In this document: one piece after another, positions 8,979 to 17,322 of the stretch | Numbering within the stretch: the stretch's first letter is position 1 | Layout of the letters: each line of letters opens with the position of its first letter | Source: Pseudomonadales bacterium | Lineage (GTDB): Bacteria; Pseudomonadota; Gammaproteobacteria; Pseudomonadales; Azotimanducaceae | NCBI GenBank assembly: GCA_023300545.1 | Contig: JALZVT010000174.1 | Location: 1-35,812 of the forward strand | Direction: 5' to 3' | DNA length: 35,812 nucleotides | Program-made: the position numbers and the translations under genes | Notes under the pieces: generated by a model | Database searches by the model: none | What the model saw: only the letters and a program-made list of their open reading frames with translations | Told to the model about the DNA's origin: nothing

Positions 8979-11291
8979 ATGGAAGGTTTTATTCTGCAAG
9001 CGAGCTACCGACTGGTTGACAGCCGGCCGGTGGTGCATCTGTTCGGTCGTTTAACTACCGGTGAAACCTTTCTGGTTCGAGATTCACGTGAGACGCCCCA
9101 TTTCTATATACCAGCCAGCGCCAGTGACCACTCTGCATTACCGCCCGATGCGGTAGAGCCTAGTTCTCTCGTTAGTTTTTCCGGGACTCCAGTGAGTCGC
9201 GTGAACGTTCCCGTACCTCAGGAAGCGCCACCGTTGCGCGATCGACTGCATCAATCCCGGGTGCCGACTTACGAGGCCGACGTGCGCTTCGCAGTGCGTT
9301 ACCTAATCGATCGTGGTATCCAGGGTGGCTGCCGTATTATCGGCGAACCGATGCCGGGGCAGGGTGTTGATCTGTGTTTTGACAATCCGGAGTTACTGCC
9401 GTCAACCGCGCGAATTGCACCGCAAGTTCTCGCCTTTGATATTGAAACCAATCCGCGCACGCAACGGTTGCTTGCTATCTCTTGCTACGGCTGTGGTGTG
9501 GATGAAGTGGTGATAGTGGATGCGGAGCAACGGCCGATGCCTGAGCGGGCTATTGGTGTGACCACTGAGGGGGCGGCACTGCGGCACTTTACCAATCTCG
9601 TGCGACGCGTAGATCCGGATATTATTACCGGCTGGAATGTCATTGATTTTGATCTGACGTTTTTGCACGGCGTGGCGTCGCGTCTTGGGCTTGGGTTTTC
9701 ATTGGGTCGGGGGCCGGGCGACATGCGCATTCGCAGTGCCGAGGGCTATTTTGGTAGCGGTCAGGCCAGTATTCCGGGTCGTTTGGTGCTCGATGGTATA
9801 GATCTCGTGCGCGGTGCGTTCATTAAGCTCGACGAATATTCGCTAAACGCCGTGGCACTGCACGTACTTGGGGAAGGCAAGGCCTTACACGGCGACGTGC
9901 GTGATCGCGTGGCCGAAATCGTTGATGGTCATCGAGATAACTTGGACGACTTTGCGCTATACGCGCGCACAGACTCACGCCTTGCGCTCGAAATTGTCGA
10001 AAAGCTTGATCTGGTGACACTGGCGGTTGAGCGCAGCATGCTCACCGGTATGACGCCAGATAGGGTGTCTGCAAGCATTGCCTCGTTTGATTTTTTATAT
10101 CTGGCGGAGCTGTATCGACGGGGTGTTGTGGCGCCGTCGGTGAAGTCTGGCGATTCCCGTGTGCATGTCGCCTCATCGGGTGGTCATGTATTGCCATCAA
10201 CTCCGGGCATGCACGAAAACGTCTGGGTGTTCGATTTTCAGAGCCTTTATCCGAGTATTATTCGCACGTTCAACATTGATCCCATTGGTTTCTCGGAACA
10301 GGCTGGTGATAACCTGATCGACCTGCCGGGTAACGCCTGGTTCACCCGCGAGCCTGGTATCTTGCCCGCCATGCTGGATGAGTTGTTCCCTCGCAGGGCT
10401 CATGCGAAAAAGACGGGCAACATGGTGGCGTCCCAAGCCATTAAGATTTTGATGAATTCCTTTTATGGGGTGTTGGGTACGCCAGCCTGCCGATTTTATA
10501 ACCCCAACATAGCCAACGCGATCACCGGACAAGGACGCTACCTGTTGCTTTGGTCAAAAGCCTGGTTTGAAGCTCAGGGATTTGAGGTTTTGTATGGCGA
10601 CACCGACAGTCTATTTGTGAGTGCCGGCGCAATAGACTCGGCCGCGGCCCACGCCAAGAGCGCTGGTCTGGCAAGTGCGTTAACCCAAGAACTGGCTATG
10701 CACATCAAACAAAAGTGGGGTGTTACCAGTCGTCTTGAGATGGAATTTGAAAAGCTCTACGTGCGGCTGTTCTTACCCGCCGTGCGCCACGGCACGAGCG
10801 GCGCGCGGAAGCGTTACGTGGGTGCGATTTATGGCGCACCGACCGATCAGCTCGATTTTGTGGGCATGGAGGTGGTCCGTCGAGACTGGACTGCGCTCGC
10901 CAAAAACGTGCAACGTGAACTCTACCAGCGGTTGTTTGCCGACCAGCCCGTTGACGATTTTCTGAACACCGTGGTTACGCAGTTGCGGAACGGCGAGCTG
11001 GACGATCAGCTCACTTACCGGAAGGGTTTACGCAAGAAGGCGCAGGCGTACACCGCGAACACCCCGCCCCACGTGGCGGCTGCGCGCTTATCAAAACAAC
11101 CCAATGCCCGGGTTGTTGCGTATCGACAAACGCTCGCGGGGCCAGAGCCACTAGACAATCTGCAGCACGAACTCGATTACGAGCACTATCTGGAGAAACA
11201 GGTGCTGCCGGTAGCAGAGCCGGTGTTGCAGGTGATGGGGCTAACCTTTGCCCAGGTCATCGGCGATGACCGACAAATCGCTCTATTTTGA
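8979..11291 (+). CDS. polB: DNA polymerase II (family B, with 3'-5' exonuclease)
   Basis: At 770 aa this is close to the usual size of bacterial Pol II (E. coli, about 783). Exonuclease motifs are intact: Exo I FDIET (153-157), Exo II 'GWNVIDFDL' (about 218-226) and Exo III Y-x3-D (about 327-331). Polymerase motifs follow: motif A 'DFQSLYPSII' (about 418), motif B 'KILMNSFYG' (about 489) and motif C YGDTDS (about 539). The enzyme should therefore be active in both functions. Pol II takes part in replication restart, translesion synthesis and crosslink repair. GGGAGAGA about 10 nt upstream supports the ATG at 8979. The gene stands alone; I looked for a LexA box in the 83-bp upstream gap and did not find a convincing one. 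Confidence 0.97.
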   Translation: MEGFILQASYRLVDSRPVVHLFGRLTTGETFLVRDSRETPHFYIPASASDHSALPPDAVEPSSLVSFSGTPVSRVNVPVPQEAPPLRDRLHQSRVPTYEADVRFAVRYLIDRGIQGGCRIIGEPMPGQGVDLCFDNPELLPSTARIAPQVLAFDIETNPRTQRLLAISCYGCGVDEVVIVDAEQRPMPERAIGVTTEGAALRHFTNLVRRVDPDIITGWNVIDFDLTFLHGVASRLGLGFSLGRGPGDMRIRSAEGYFGSGQASIPGRLVLDGIDLVRGAFIKLDEYSLNAVALHVLGEGKALHGDVRDRVAEIVDGHRDNLDDFALYARTDSRLALEIVEKLDLVTLAVERSMLTGMTPDRVSASIASFDFLYLAELYRRGVVAPSVKSGDSRVHVASSGGHVLPSTPGMHENVWVFDFQSLYPSIIRTFNIDPIGFSEQAGDNLIDLPGNAWFTREPGILPAMLDELFPRRAHAKKTGNMVASQAIKILMNSFYGVLGTPACRFYNPNIANAITGQGRYLLLWSKAWFEAQGFEVLYGDTDSLFVSAGAIDSAAAHAKSAGLASALTQELAMHIKQKWGVTSRLEMEFEKLYVRLFLPAVRHGTSGARKRYVGAIYGAPTDQLDFVGMEVVRRDWTALAKNVQRELYQRLFADQPVDDFLNTVVTQLRNGELDDQLTYRKGLRKKAQAYTANTPPHVAAARLSKQPNARVVAYRQTLAGPEPLDNLQHELDYEHYLEKQVLPVAEPVLQVMGLTFAQVIGDDRQIALF

Positions 11292-11335
11292 TGCTAACGG
11301 TTGCTTATCTGTACTGAGAAACCCCCGGTTTGGCC

Positions 11336-11349
11336 GCGCAAATTTGCGC
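11336..11349. promoter_or_regulatory. Perfect 14-bp palindrome upstream of the acyl-CoA dehydrogenase gene
   Basis: The site reads gcgcaaatttgcgc and is a perfect two-fold palindrome in the 182-bp gap between polB and the acyl-CoA dehydrogenase gene, about 125 bp before the start codon. Its symmetry and AT-rich centre suit a dimeric repressor such as a TetR-family protein, and a tetR gene lies 2.9 kb downstream. The link to that regulator is inference; no second copy was noticed in front of the hydrolase or tetR genes. Confidence 0.35.
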
Positions 11350-11473
11350 TCCGTGGCGTATTATCGAAGGGAATTTTGAGCGCACCGACGTGGGCCTGCG
11401 TGGCCTGTTGCTGAGCGGCGTGACAACGTAACAATAACTTTTTACGACTGTGTAGGGATGAGAGGAAGGACGT

Positions 11474-12727
11474 ATGGCATCAGCTAATTTGGAAGCAGAT
11501 CTTAATAATCTGGTCATGAGAGAGGAGGCGCAGCCGTTGTTGGACGCTGTGGTGAAGCACTGCGAAGACAACGTTGAGCCTATCCAGGAAGAATTTCACG
11601 CCCTCGACGCCGAGAAGACTGATCGCTGGAGCTGGCACCCGCGACAGCTTGAGCTGCTGGAAGGCGCCAAGCAAAAAGCCAAAGATTCTGGCCTGTGGAA
11701 CTTCTTTTTGCCTGATGCCGAGACCGGCGAAGGCCTCAAGAATCTCGATTACGCCTATATCGCCAATGAGTTGGGTCGTTTCCCGCTGGCATCAGAAACC
11801 CTGAACTGCAGCGCGCCCGATACAGGCAACATGGAAGTGCTTGAGCGCGTTGGTACCGAAGAGCAAAAAGAGCAGTGGCTGAAGCCGCTATTGAACGGAG
11901 AGATTCGTTCAGCGTATGCGATGACCGAGCCCGGTCTGCCTTCGTCTGATGCCAAAAACATCAGCACCGCAGCCGTTCTTGACGGTGACGAGTGGGTGAT
12001 CAACGGCGAGAAGTTCTACATCTCAGGTGCTGGCGATCCGCGCTGCAAGATCATGATCACCATGGTGAAAACTAGCCCTGACGCCGCGCCGCACAAGCAG
12101 CAGTCGCAGATTTTAGTACCCATGGATACCCCTGGGGTAGAAGTTTTGGGTCCAATGCACGTGTTTGGTCGTGACGACGCGCCGCATGGTCATATGCACA
12201 TAAAATTCACCGACGTGCGCGTTCCCAAAGAGAACATGCTGTTGGGCGAAGGTCGTGGTTTTGAGATCTCACAGGTACGCCTGGGTCCTGGACGTATCCA
12301 CCACTGCATGCGTTCTATTGGTGCGGCTGAGAAAGCGCTCGAGCTGATGATCAAGCGAGCCGGTACGCGTGAGGCGTTTGGCAAGCCAATTCTGGCGTTG
12401 GGCAAAAACCTTGAAATCGTGTCTCGTGCTCGGATCGAAATCGACGCCTGTCGTCTGATGGTACTGCGTGCTGCCAAGGCGATGGATGTGCTCGGCAATA
12501 AAGAAGCACGCATTTATGTGAGTGCTGTGAAGGCGATGGTGCCTGAGAAGGTCTGTCTGATCATCGATCAGGCCATTCAGATGCATGGCGCCACCGGCGT
12601 TTCAAACTGGACGCCTCTGGCTGATATGTACACTGGCCAGCGTACGTTGCGTCTGGCAGACGGCCCTGATGAGGTTCATCACATGGTTGTAGGTCGTGCA
12701 GAGGCTCGCAAGTACGGCCTGATGTAG
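11474..12727 (+). CDS. Acyl-CoA dehydrogenase, ACAD10/11-like
   Basis: This 417-aa flavoprotein would oxidise an acyl-CoA to the 2-enoyl-CoA, passing electrons to ETF. The N-terminal helical domain is followed by the FAD/substrate signature 'YAMTEPGLPSSDAKNI' (about 152-167), the beta domain, and the C-terminal helical domain with 'REAFGKPI' and 'QIMHGATG'-type elements (reads QMHGATG). The motif 'RDDAPHGHM' and the end 'RLADGPDEVH' are typical of the ACAD10/11-type branch. The residue aligned with the MCAD catalytic Glu is Asp396. ACAD10/11 enzymes are linked to 4-hydroxy-acyl-CoA catabolism, but no kinase partner lies here, so the substrate is open. A strong SD, AGGAAGGA, precedes the ATG. 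The hydrolase gene follows after a hairpin-rich gap. Confidence 0.93.
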   Translation: MASANLEADLNNLVMREEAQPLLDAVVKHCEDNVEPIQEEFHALDAEKTDRWSWHPRQLELLEGAKQKAKDSGLWNFFLPDAETGEGLKNLDYAYIANELGRFPLASETLNCSAPDTGNMEVLERVGTEEQKEQWLKPLLNGEIRSAYAMTEPGLPSSDAKNISTAAVLDGDEWVINGEKFYISGAGDPRCKIMITMVKTSPDAAPHKQQSQILVPMDTPGVEVLGPMHVFGRDDAPHGHMHIKFTDVRVPKENMLLGEGRGFEISQVRLGPGRIHHCMRSIGAAEKALELMIKRAGTREAFGKPILALGKNLEIVSRARIEIDACRLMVLRAAKAMDVLGNKEARIYVSAVKAMVPEKVCLIIDQAIQMHGATGVSNWTPLADMYTGQRTLRLADGPDEVHHMVVGRAEARKYGLM

Positions 12728-12750
12728 GTCGCGCTCTAGTACAGCAGCAA

Positions 12751-12801
12751 GGGGTCAGAGTGGCATTGTTATATGCAAACACTCAGACCCCGTCTTCGGG
12801 G
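12751..12801. repeat. REP-like palindrome with a second overlapping hairpin
   Basis: ggggtcagagtg (12751-12762) faces cactcagacccc (12780-12791): 11 of 12 bases pair, with one A-A mismatch. An inner gcat/atgc pair lengthens the stem. The right arm shares its cccc with a second hairpin, ccccg-tctt-cgggg (12788-12801), so the two structures exclude one another. The ggggtcagagt core resembles the repeat often found with REP-associated tyrosine transposases; that resemblance is from memory and would need a genome-wide count. It lies between two co-directional genes and could attenuate read-through, although no T-run follows. Confidence 0.5.
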
Positions 12802-12840
12802 GAGGGCTAGCCGTATTTCATCCTGAGAGGACAAACCGCC

Positions 12841-13698
12841 GTGAGCCAGACCAGCAGTTACGTCGCCGACAGACCAATCCCCGTGCGCAAAGGCCCCAGC
12901 GGTCCTGATGCGAACACTCCCCGTTACTGGTTCGACAATGATCCATTCATGTCGCACTTCTTCAACGCGATCAGCTCGATGTTTCCCGAAGGCGAACGCT
13001 TTTTCATTCGCAGTGTGCGGAATTTTTCCGATTCAATCTCCGATGCTCAGTTACGTGAGCAGGTGCGTTCCTTTGTTCAGCAGGAAGCCCAGCATTTCAA
13101 AGAGCATGACGAGCATGCTGCACTGTTGTCAGCGCAAGGATTTAGGGTGCTGGACAGGTTGAACCGGTTTGCGGCCACTGGCCTTAACTGGACCACTAAG
13201 CATTTGCCGCGCTATGCCCTTGCATCCACCGTGGCAACCGAACATGTGACTGCGGTGTTTGCCGATCAAGTCATGCAGCGTTCTGATTTATGGCTGGAGC
13301 CGATGGTGCCGGAAATGCGCCGACTTTGGCGCTGGCATGCCATCGAAGAGACCGAGCACAAGGCTGTCGCGTTTGACGTGTATCAGGAGTGTATTGAGCA
13401 GGGGAGTCAATCCGGTCTGTGGCTGCGCCGTTTTGCCATGGCTCAGGTCCTCATGGGATTCTTCTTAGAAGCCTTCATGCGGCATTCGTTGCTGCTTATT
13501 AAAGACCGACAATTCAGTCCGCGAGTGTTGTGGAACGGCATGCGACAGATGTGGGGGCGACAAGGCTTGATTCGAGCCTTTCATCCGGAAATTTGGCAGT
13601 TTTTCAGAGCCGACTTCCATCCCTGGCAGCTCGACAATGTTGAACTGCTTGATGGTGAGTTGGAGGCGTTGCGAACGGACGGATTTGCAGCGGCCTAG
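12841..13698 (+). CDS. Predicted metal-dependent hydrolase (PF10118 family)
   Basis: This 285-aa protein matches the PF10118 'metal-dependent hydrolase' family of unknown substrate. Family traits visible are the opening 'YWFDNDPFMSHFFNAIS' (about 30-46), 'FPEGERFF' (49-56), 'FVQQEAQHFKEH' (about 78-89) and 'WHAIEETEHKAVAFDVY' (about 168-184). The Glu-x2-His pairs in the last two segments suggest a ferritin-like di-metal helical bundle, a point inferred from the motif spacing. The GTG start has a good SD (GAGAGGA, about 8 nt upstream). Homologues often sit beside lipid-metabolism genes and TetR regulators, as here, so a role in fatty-acid or membrane-lipid turnover is plausible but unproven. 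Confidence 0.88.
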   Translation: MSQTSSYVADRPIPVRKGPSGPDANTPRYWFDNDPFMSHFFNAISSMFPEGERFFIRSVRNFSDSISDAQLREQVRSFVQQEAQHFKEHDEHAALLSAQGFRVLDRLNRFAATGLNWTTKHLPRYALASTVATEHVTAVFADQVMQRSDLWLEPMVPEMRRLWRWHAIEETEHKAVAFDVYQECIEQGSQSGLWLRRFAMAQVLMGFFLEAFMRHSLLLIKDRQFSPRVLWNGMRQMWGRQGLIRAFHPEIWQFFRADFHPWQLDNVELLDGELEALRTDGFAAA

Positions 13699-13717
13699 CG
13701 CAACTGACGCTTGGCTG

Positions 13718-13739
13718 CGCATAACCTTTAGGTTATGCG
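13718..13739. terminator. Bidirectional hairpin between convergent hydrolase and tetR genes
   Basis: A perfect 9-bp stem, cgcataacc-ttta-ggttatgcg, lies 19 nt after the hydrolase stop and contains the TAA stop codon (13733-13735) of the convergent tetR gene. No clear T-run follows on either strand, so it is a weak intrinsic terminator or an RNA 3'-end stabiliser. Confidence 0.55.
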
Positions 13740-14362
13740 TGCTCGGGCTGGTTGTTGCTCGCTGCGCTCTCCGCGACCGCTCGCTTTGCCATTCGCTTTA
13801 GCGTGGCGCGAAACCTGAGGCGATCAGGGTCTTCTTGGGGAGTACCCATCGCAGCGTCGCAGGAGGCGGCTCCTGAGAGAGTTGTGAGCACGACCTGCAT
13901 AATCGTCGGATCTATGTTTTGGGCCTCTGGGCTCTCGCTCACAAGCTCGCTAGCCTGGTGTTCAAGCCATTGGGTACCCTCAGTCACGTCCGCGTACACG
14001 GCCTCTCGCAATTCAGGGTCGGTGGTGATGGCCGAGCGAATCTGGTTTAGCGCGAGGTAGTTAGGGCCACTCATCTGCGCCCAGAAAAAATCAACACCGA
14101 CATCGTAAGGATCAGTGCCCTCAGCGATGTCTTGCAATCCCTGCGTAACATCAGCCCGAATGCGAAGCACAAGGTCTTGTACGATAGCCGCCATCAGATC
14201 CGCAATTGAATCAAAGTGATGATGGATTGCTCCGCGGGAGAGTTGACTGCGCCGTGACACCTCGACAAAGGTGGTGCGGTGGTAGCCGATCTCGGCGAGA
14301 GCGCTTATCGCGGCATCTATTAGCTTGGCGCGTGTAGCAGTAACGCGTTCTTCATTTTTCAA
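13733..14362 (-). CDS. TetR-family transcriptional regulator
   Basis: This 209-aa repressor-type protein has an N-terminal helix-turn-helix at about residues 10-57 ('ALAEIGYHRTTFVEVSRRS', then 'LSRGAIHHHFDS'), the standard TetR DNA-binding domain. The C-terminal part is a helical ligand-binding and dimerisation domain with no recognisable ligand signature. The start is a TTG: it is the only start codon before the conserved domain, and AAGGA on the minus strand (complement of 14370-14374) sits 7 nt upstream. It faces the hydrolase gene convergently and probably controls the acyl-CoA dehydrogenase/hydrolase pair or itself; that is inference from position. Confidence 0.92.
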   Translation of the reverse strand: MKNEERVTATRAKLIDAAISALAEIGYHRTTFVEVSRRSQLSRGAIHHHFDSIADLMAAIVQDLVLRIRADVTQGLQDIAEGTDPYDVGVDFFWAQMSGPNYLALNQIRSAITTDPELREAVYADVTEGTQWLEHQASELVSESPEAQNIDPTIMQVVLTTLSGAASCDAAMGTPQEDPDRLRFRATLKRMAKRAVAESAASNNQPEHA

Positions 14363-14782
14363 CGCTTGATCCTTAGCGAATTACATTGGGGCATTTAGCT
14401 GGGTTCTGGCACGCCTGTAAAAGCACCTACTTCCCGAGTGGCCTAAGAGAACTATAGAAGACAAATTTACCGATTGAGGCGTTTAGATGCCACCTTGTGC
14501 CGTAACAGCCCTGTAAATTCCCATTAGAAAACATACACTTAAGTATTTTCGTGGAAGAGCCTCTTAAGTCGGTCAAAAATGCTGCCTTATTTTTTGTGCG
14601 CTGCGCGTTAGCGTTTCTGGTGCTGCAAATAAGGTCACGCGTCCTCCAGAGCTGCGACAGGAAATCAGCGACAGGAGCATCGCCTAGCGTACTTTTGATG
14701 CCCAATTGTGAGCCCGCTATTGACCCCAACACCCGAACCTCCGTACGCTCGCGGTCCCACAGCCGTTTCGAGTTTTTTGCCC
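14363..14782. other. Intergenic region between divergent tetR and PRPP synthetase-like genes
   Basis: About 420 bp (345 bp if the downstream gene starts at GTG 14708). It must hold both promoters. I see an acttaagt palindrome at about 14537-14544 and a direct repeat of gcgacaggaa/gcgacaggag near 14654-14677, but no convincing sigma-70 box pair, hairpin or RNA gene. An open frame on the minus strand here (14427-14795) has no coding character. Confidence 0.4.
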
Positions 14783-16012
14783 ATGCCGGCAGCAAGCGCC
14801 ATCGCGCCAGACGACGTTATTATCGTGGGGAATTCTTCCGATGATCCCTTTGCGATCGATGTTGCGTACACAGTGGGGCAGGCCGAAGACGTTGCTGACC
14901 TCATCAGCATGAAGACGTTCGCCAATACCGAATTTTGCCCTCGCTTCATCTCGGATGAACGCGATTTCTCTGCGATAGGTCGCCAGCTAGCAGGTAAAAC
15001 TGTGGTGATTGTCAGCACCTCTAGTCGGGTCGTCAGCCGCCAGAATCTGGCCATGCGAAATCTGCTTATTGCGCGCGCCGCAAAAGAAAATGGTGCCGCC
15101 CAAGTCATGCTGGTTGAACCTGATTTGTTTTACAGCGCACAAGATCGCGGGCCCGGGCCTAATCAGGGTGAGACGCTGTTTGACCGTGATGACAAAGACC
15201 GGAAAAAATTTGACGGTCAGCCGTTCACTGCGCGGCTTTATGCGCAAATGTTGCAATTGGCGGGTGTTGACCGTGTCCTTACCGTCCACAACCATTCACA
15301 TTCAGTGCAGGCGATGTTCACCGAAGTGTTCGAAGGTCGATTTCATAACCTGATTCCCTACGATATCTACTGCGACTACCTGCTGAACTCTAATATCGTG
15401 AACAGCGCTGACGGCGGTGCCGGGCTTGCGTTGTGTGCGCCTGACAAAGGCGCCCGTGATTTTGTGAAAGAGATGTTTTCGCGACTGCAACTGCCCAACG
15501 CAAAGCTCATCCTGCTAGATAAAGACCGTTCTGGTGAGCGCAAAGTTGAGATAAAGCTGCACGATGAGAGCGAAGCCAAGTTTGACGAGATTGCCGGCCG
15601 AGACGTTATTTTGTTTGATGACATGGTGCGTACCGGTTCAACGGTCGTGCAGTCGTGTCAATTCATGCGGCAAATGAACCCAGGGCGAACCATTTTTGCC
15701 GTTAGTCACTTTTATGCCAGTGATGAAGGGCGCGAGAAAATGGCGCACCGGGCAATCGACGAAATTTTGACGCTCAACACCATGCCCACGGTGTTGAACC
15801 GTGATGTGCAGGGTCGGCTCAGGCGTAAAATGGTCGTACTGAAAATCGAGAAGTGGCTAGCGCGAAATCTCTGCGAGATTTTAGGGTTGCCGGCTCGTGA
15901 AGATACGGGTCTCTATCAGATAGACATGTCTTCCAAGAACCCGAGATTTCTGCGCAAGATCTGGTCGAACGAACAACTCGATTCATTGCATGCCCAGCCT
16001 GTCGATAGCTAA
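14783..16012 (+). CDS. Ribose-phosphate pyrophosphokinase (PRPP synthetase) homologue, divergent
   Basis: The fold and motif order are those of PRPP synthetase, which makes 5-phosphoribosyl pyrophosphate from ribose 5-phosphate and ATP. Visible: the N-terminal 'VIIVGNSSDD' strand, a 'AQDR' flexible-loop motif, 'LTVHNHSHSVQAMF' where canonical enzymes have V-D-L-H, and the PRPP loop 'LFDDMVRTGST' near the C-terminal third. It is about 410 aa against about 315 for E. coli Prs, with an insert after the AQDR motif and a C-terminal extension. The Arg before QDR is Ala here, and the Asp before the conserved His is His. The start is uncertain: GTG 14708 adds a Pro-rich 25-residue stretch, and ATG 14783 better fits the family. 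It may be a second, specialised enzyme rather than the housekeeping prs. Confidence 0.8.
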   Translation: MPAASAIAPDDVIIVGNSSDDPFAIDVAYTVGQAEDVADLISMKTFANTEFCPRFISDERDFSAIGRQLAGKTVVIVSTSSRVVSRQNLAMRNLLIARAAKENGAAQVMLVEPDLFYSAQDRGPGPNQGETLFDRDDKDRKKFDGQPFTARLYAQMLQLAGVDRVLTVHNHSHSVQAMFTEVFEGRFHNLIPYDIYCDYLLNSNIVNSADGGAGLALCAPDKGARDFVKEMFSRLQLPNAKLILLDKDRSGERKVEIKLHDESEAKFDEIAGRDVILFDDMVRTGSTVVQSCQFMRQMNPGRTIFAVSHFYASDEGREKMAHRAIDEILTLNTMPTVLNRDVQGRLRRKMVVLKIEKWLARNLCEILGLPAREDTGLYQIDMSSKNPRFLRKIWSNEQLDSLHAQPVDS

Positions 16013-16020
16013 GCGTTCGA

Positions 16021-17271
16021 TCACCCCGACGAGCGGGTCCTCACTTTGATGCTTAGCACGGCGATAGCAGCCAGTACATACACACCCAGGAAGACCTGAA
16101 ACGCCGGGTCGTAGCTGCCGGTGCTGTCGTACACCCAGCCGGCAAACGGTGTGCCGAGAATCTGCAAAAACACCATTGGCAGTCGCATGGCGCCGAGCAC
16201 CCGTCCAAACGATTCGCGACCAAATGCTGCTCCTACCGCTGCACCTTGCATTGGCACTACACCCCCCATGCCAAAGCCAAACAAGGCCGCACCAAACATG
16301 AAGTGGTAATAGCCCGGCATGAACAGCATGACAAGTTGGCCTGCGACCTGAAAGGCGATGCCAAGCCACAGTGCGCGACGGACATCCCAGCGATCTACGA
16401 GTGCGCCATAAATAAGCTTACCCGCAATGCCAAATGCGGCGGTTACCGACATCACCAGAGAGGCAGCGCTGAGCGACACGCCTGTATCGGTAATGCGCGG
16501 TACCAAGTGAATTAGCGTGCCGCTCTGCACACAGAATAACAAACCGATCACGGTGACCAGGGCCCAAAAGTTGCTGTTACCGAGAAATTCCCTGACCTTT
16601 GCGGGTGGTGAGGCTGGCGGCATAACGGTGCCCTTTGGCGCTCCGTCTGGCAGCAGGCCAACATCTTCTGGGCGCGAGATAACAAACTTCGACACCAACG
16701 GCACGACCACGACGAGTGTAATAATGCCGTAGATCAAAAAGCCTTCGCGCCAGCCATAAGTGAGGATGATCCAGGCGCTGATGGCGGGCATGACCACGCC
16801 CGATGCACTGATGCCTGTGGCGGCGATACCCAGGGCGGTGCCACGCTTCTTCATGAACCAGTTGGCCACCAGTTTGGAGGTGGCGAGTTGGCCCATGGCG
16901 CCTGCACCGCAGCCAATAAACAAGCCGAGAACCAGATAAAACTGCAGCTGAGTCTCTACAAAGCCAAGCCCGATAAAGCCTGTTCCCATGAGTAAGGCGC
17001 CGATAACCTGCACGTTGCGCAGAGGGTAGCGGTCGAGGGCCTGGCCAATCAGTGGTGCTACCAGGGCACCCGCGATCTGAGTCAGCATGATGCCGATGGA
17101 GACGCCAAAGCGGGAGTCGCCAAATTCTTCTGCGATGGCCTTGAAGAACACACCGTAGGAGTAGAAAAAGAACCCGACTGCGATGAAATCTACAAAGAAC
17201 GCGACCGCTACCATGCGCCAGCCAAGAAATCTCGTGGATTGGCCGGGTGAACTGCTTGCGGGGTCTGTCAT
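16021..17271 (-). CDS. MFS transporter, OFA/monocarboxylate-carrier-like
   Basis: This 416-aa inner-membrane carrier has twelve hydrophobic segments in two sets of six. The opening 'GWRMVAVAFFVDFIAVGFFFYSYGVFF' region, the 'GQALDRYPLRNV' loop 2-3 and 'NWFMKKRGTALGI' loop 4-5 are typical of the OFA/monocarboxylate-porter groups of the major facilitator superfamily, which move small carboxylates such as oxalate, formate or pyruvate with protons or by exchange. The substrate is not visible from sequence. The ATG at 17271 is the only reasonable start; only a weak SD precedes it. The gene is divergent from the TAXI lipoprotein gene, with about 50 bp between starts, so both promoters overlap and co-regulation is likely. 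It converges on the PRPP synthetase-like gene with 8 bp between the stops. Confidence 0.9.
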   Translation of the reverse strand: MTDPASSSPGQSTRFLGWRMVAVAFFVDFIAVGFFFYSYGVFFKAIAEEFGDSRFGVSIGIMLTQIAGALVAPLIGQALDRYPLRNVQVIGALLMGTGFIGLGFVETQLQFYLVLGLFIGCGAGAMGQLATSKLVANWFMKKRGTALGIAATGISASGVVMPAISAWIILTYGWREGFLIYGIITLVVVVPLVSKFVISRPEDVGLLPDGAPKGTVMPPASPPAKVREFLGNSNFWALVTVIGLLFCVQSGTLIHLVPRITDTGVSLSAASLVMSVTAAFGIAGKLIYGALVDRWDVRRALWLGIAFQVAGQLVMLFMPGYYHFMFGAALFGFGMGGVVPMQGAAVGAAFGRESFGRVLGAMRLPMVFLQILGTPFAGWVYDSTGSYDPAFQVFLGVYVLAAIAVLSIKVRTRSSG

Positions 17272-17322
17272 GCACTGGCTTCAGTTAGAATGGACGGGAA
17301 CACGGGGAGAACGGGTGTGCCA

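Noticed and set aside
14427-14795. Minus-strand open frame between tetR and the PRPP synthetase-like gene.
   Set aside because: It overlaps the conserved start of the opposite gene and lacks an SD and domain features.
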